This document shows, piece after piece, positions 63,235-64,000 of a stretch of DNA of 64,000 nt. The notes under the pieces were generated by a model. The model searched no databases and had not been told where the DNA came from. It was given only the letters and a program-made list of their open reading frames with translations. Both the position numbers and the translations under genes were made by a program. Position 1 is the stretch's first letter. Each line of letters starts with the position of its first letter. The DNA is from Comamonas sp. GB3 AK4-5 (GTDB lineage: Bacteria > Pseudomonadota > Gammaproteobacteria > Burkholderiales > Burkholderiaceae_C), in contig NZ_CP166730.1 in assembly GCF_041320665.1 (NCBI RefSeq), positions 1,798,001-1,862,000 of the forward strand. Direction: 5' to 3'.

Positions 63235-63257
63235 AAAAAACCGCCTCAATGGGCGGT
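63235..63257 (-). terminator. Terminator of the 47-codon gene
   Basis: On the minus strand ACCGCC, a 6-base loop, GGCGGT and a run of T follow the small gene. Confidence 0.85.
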
Positions 63258-63279
63258 CGGTCGTTTGGCGGTGGAATGC

Positions 63280-63423
63280 TCAGAAGGCATCTACGCTGTA
63301 TTCACCTTGTGGGGGCTCTTGGGCCAGCAGGTGTAGTACTTCCTCGGGTGAGCGAGGGGCGGGCATGGGGGTGTTGTCCTGCTGGGTAGCTTGGTACTGG
63401 ATGGCGGCGGAAAGAAAAGTCAT
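63280..63423 (-). CDS. Small conserved-looking hypothetical protein
   Basis: The gene encodes 47 residues, MTFLSAAIQYQATQQDNTPM then a Pro-rich middle and EEVLHLLAQEPPQGEYSVDAF at its end, described in parts. An AAGGAA ribosome site lies 6 bases before the ATG, and a clean terminator follows 20 bp after the stop. Those signals make it a probable real gene, although I do not know the family. Confidence 0.6.
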   Translation of the reverse strand: MTFLSAAIQYQATQQDNTPMPAPRSPEEVLHLLAQEPPQGEYSVDAF

Positions 63424-63768
63424 GGCTGATTCCTTTGAGTCGCGCGGCACGGATTGCCGTTGTGCTGTCTTTGTCTAACGTCTGAAGCGTTGAAGCCGTT
63501 GACTTCGCAATGCTCGGAGCGTCGAGGCAGTTGTTGAGCCTCGTTCCTGGCATTGCGTTGTTCTGTGGCAGGACCGGGTGAATACATGCATGTGCTTGGC
63601 AGAAATGTGTGTTGCAGCCCGCTGCCTGGATGCCAGTCATGGGGCGGGGTGCCGGGTGTGCTGCCCAGAAAAACAAAGCCCGCGCGGGGCTTGTGCCGGG
63701 CGGGCTGGAATGCCAATGGAGGAGAGGGGGAAGGCTTTGGGTGGCTCCTGACAGGCAAGGCTTTTTTG
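63424..63768. other. Intergenic region with a long hairpin
   Basis: 345 bp between the small gene and the fimbrial gene. CGCAATGC (63506-63513) and GCATTGCG (63550-63557) enclose an inner GAGGC/GCCTC stem. No gene is supported. Confidence 0.5.
63668..63706 (-). terminator. Terminator after the fimbrial gene
   Basis: On the minus strand AGCCCGC and GCGGGCT pair around 16 bases, followed by TTGTTTTT. Confidence 0.65.
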
Positions 63769-64000
63769 CTAGTCGTACACAAAAGACACTGTGGTGGCTG
63801 CCTGCATATCGCCAGCCTTCACAGCACCTGCTTCCGCGTTGGGAAGCCGTACATATTGTGCAGTAATCGGTATGTAAAGATTACCCATGGCAACTGTCAC
63901 AGGGCCTTCTGTAATTGGCGGGCGTGATGGCAATGTAGAGCCAACAGGTGCTGGTCCAAACTGTATGGGTGTCTGGCTTTGGTCGTAATACAGGCGAACA
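63769..64000 (-). CDS. Fimbrial subunit, C-terminal fragment
   Basis: The gene enters from the right edge on the minus strand. The visible 76 residues end in ITAQYVRLPNAEAGAVKAGD, MQAATTVSF and VYD before the stop. This is the C-terminal beta-strand pattern of type 1/P-pilus subunits (YV..., G...A..TF...Y). The terminal Tyr at the penultimate position is normal for chaperone-usher subunits. Upstream parts lie outside the window. Confidence 0.75.
   Translation of the reverse strand, partial: VRLYYDQSQTPIQFGPAPVGSTLPSRPPITEGPVTVAMGNLYIPITAQYVRLPNAEAGAVKAGDMQAATTVSFVYD

Overview
The window looks like a chromosome segment of a Comamonadaceae betaproteobacterium, most like Comamonas or a close relative. 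The evidence is GC-rich codon use, the gene sets (aat-bpt, folC-SPOR-cvpA-purF, metZ-gltX, tolB-pal-cpoB), a fused PTS system for N-acetylglucosamine, and several short palindromic intergenic repeats of the kind seen in this family. The genus is an inference; no 16S gene is present.

Layout. 1-266: the end of rnhA. About 300-10500: a partial type VI secretion region, with a decayed vgrG, a TagX-like peptidoglycan endopeptidase, a PAAR spike tip, a membrane protein with a degenerate ketoacyl-synthase-like domain, TssM, TagF and an OmpA-family protein. Sheath, tube, baseplate and ATPase genes are absent here. 10547-12954: an IclR regulator and the N-degron transferases Bpt and Aat. 13259-19677: a GlcNAc uptake and catabolism operon (EIIA-HPr-EI, EIICB, NagA, SIS-type deaminase). 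19748-20183: four tandem tRNA-Asn genes. 20287-36751: housekeeping and transport genes, including murB, a preQ1 riboswitch with yhhQ, argG, ppnP, the speF-potE ornithine decarboxylation pair, folC and cvpA. 36831-41159: purF, metZ, gltX. 41235-42874: fourteen tRNA genes (Ala-GGC, Glu-TTC, Asp-GTC) in a tandem array. 43000-51156: nth, an aminotransferase, slyX, msbA, tolB-pal-cpoB and tcdA. 51219-63006: tRNA-Lys with a filamentous (inovirus-type) prophage bounded by 51-bp direct repeats. 63007-64000: a 47-codon small gene and the 3' end of a fimbrial subunit gene.

How the genes work together. The PTS proteins import GlcNAc as GlcNAc-6-P, and NagA and the SIS deaminase convert it to fructose-6-P. 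TolB, Pal and CpoB belong to the Tol-Pal envelope system. SpeF and PotE form an acid-stress or putrescine-exchange system. The prophage carries integrase, repressor, Rep, ssDNA-binding protein, coat proteins, Zot and secretin. It also carries a VbhA-like antitoxin without an evident toxin, lying between two copies of a palindromic repeat, and a 600-residue DUF262 protein with an AlbA_2-like C-terminal domain. That last gene is AT-richer than its surroundings and is the best candidate in the window for a poorly described defence gene carried as phage cargo.
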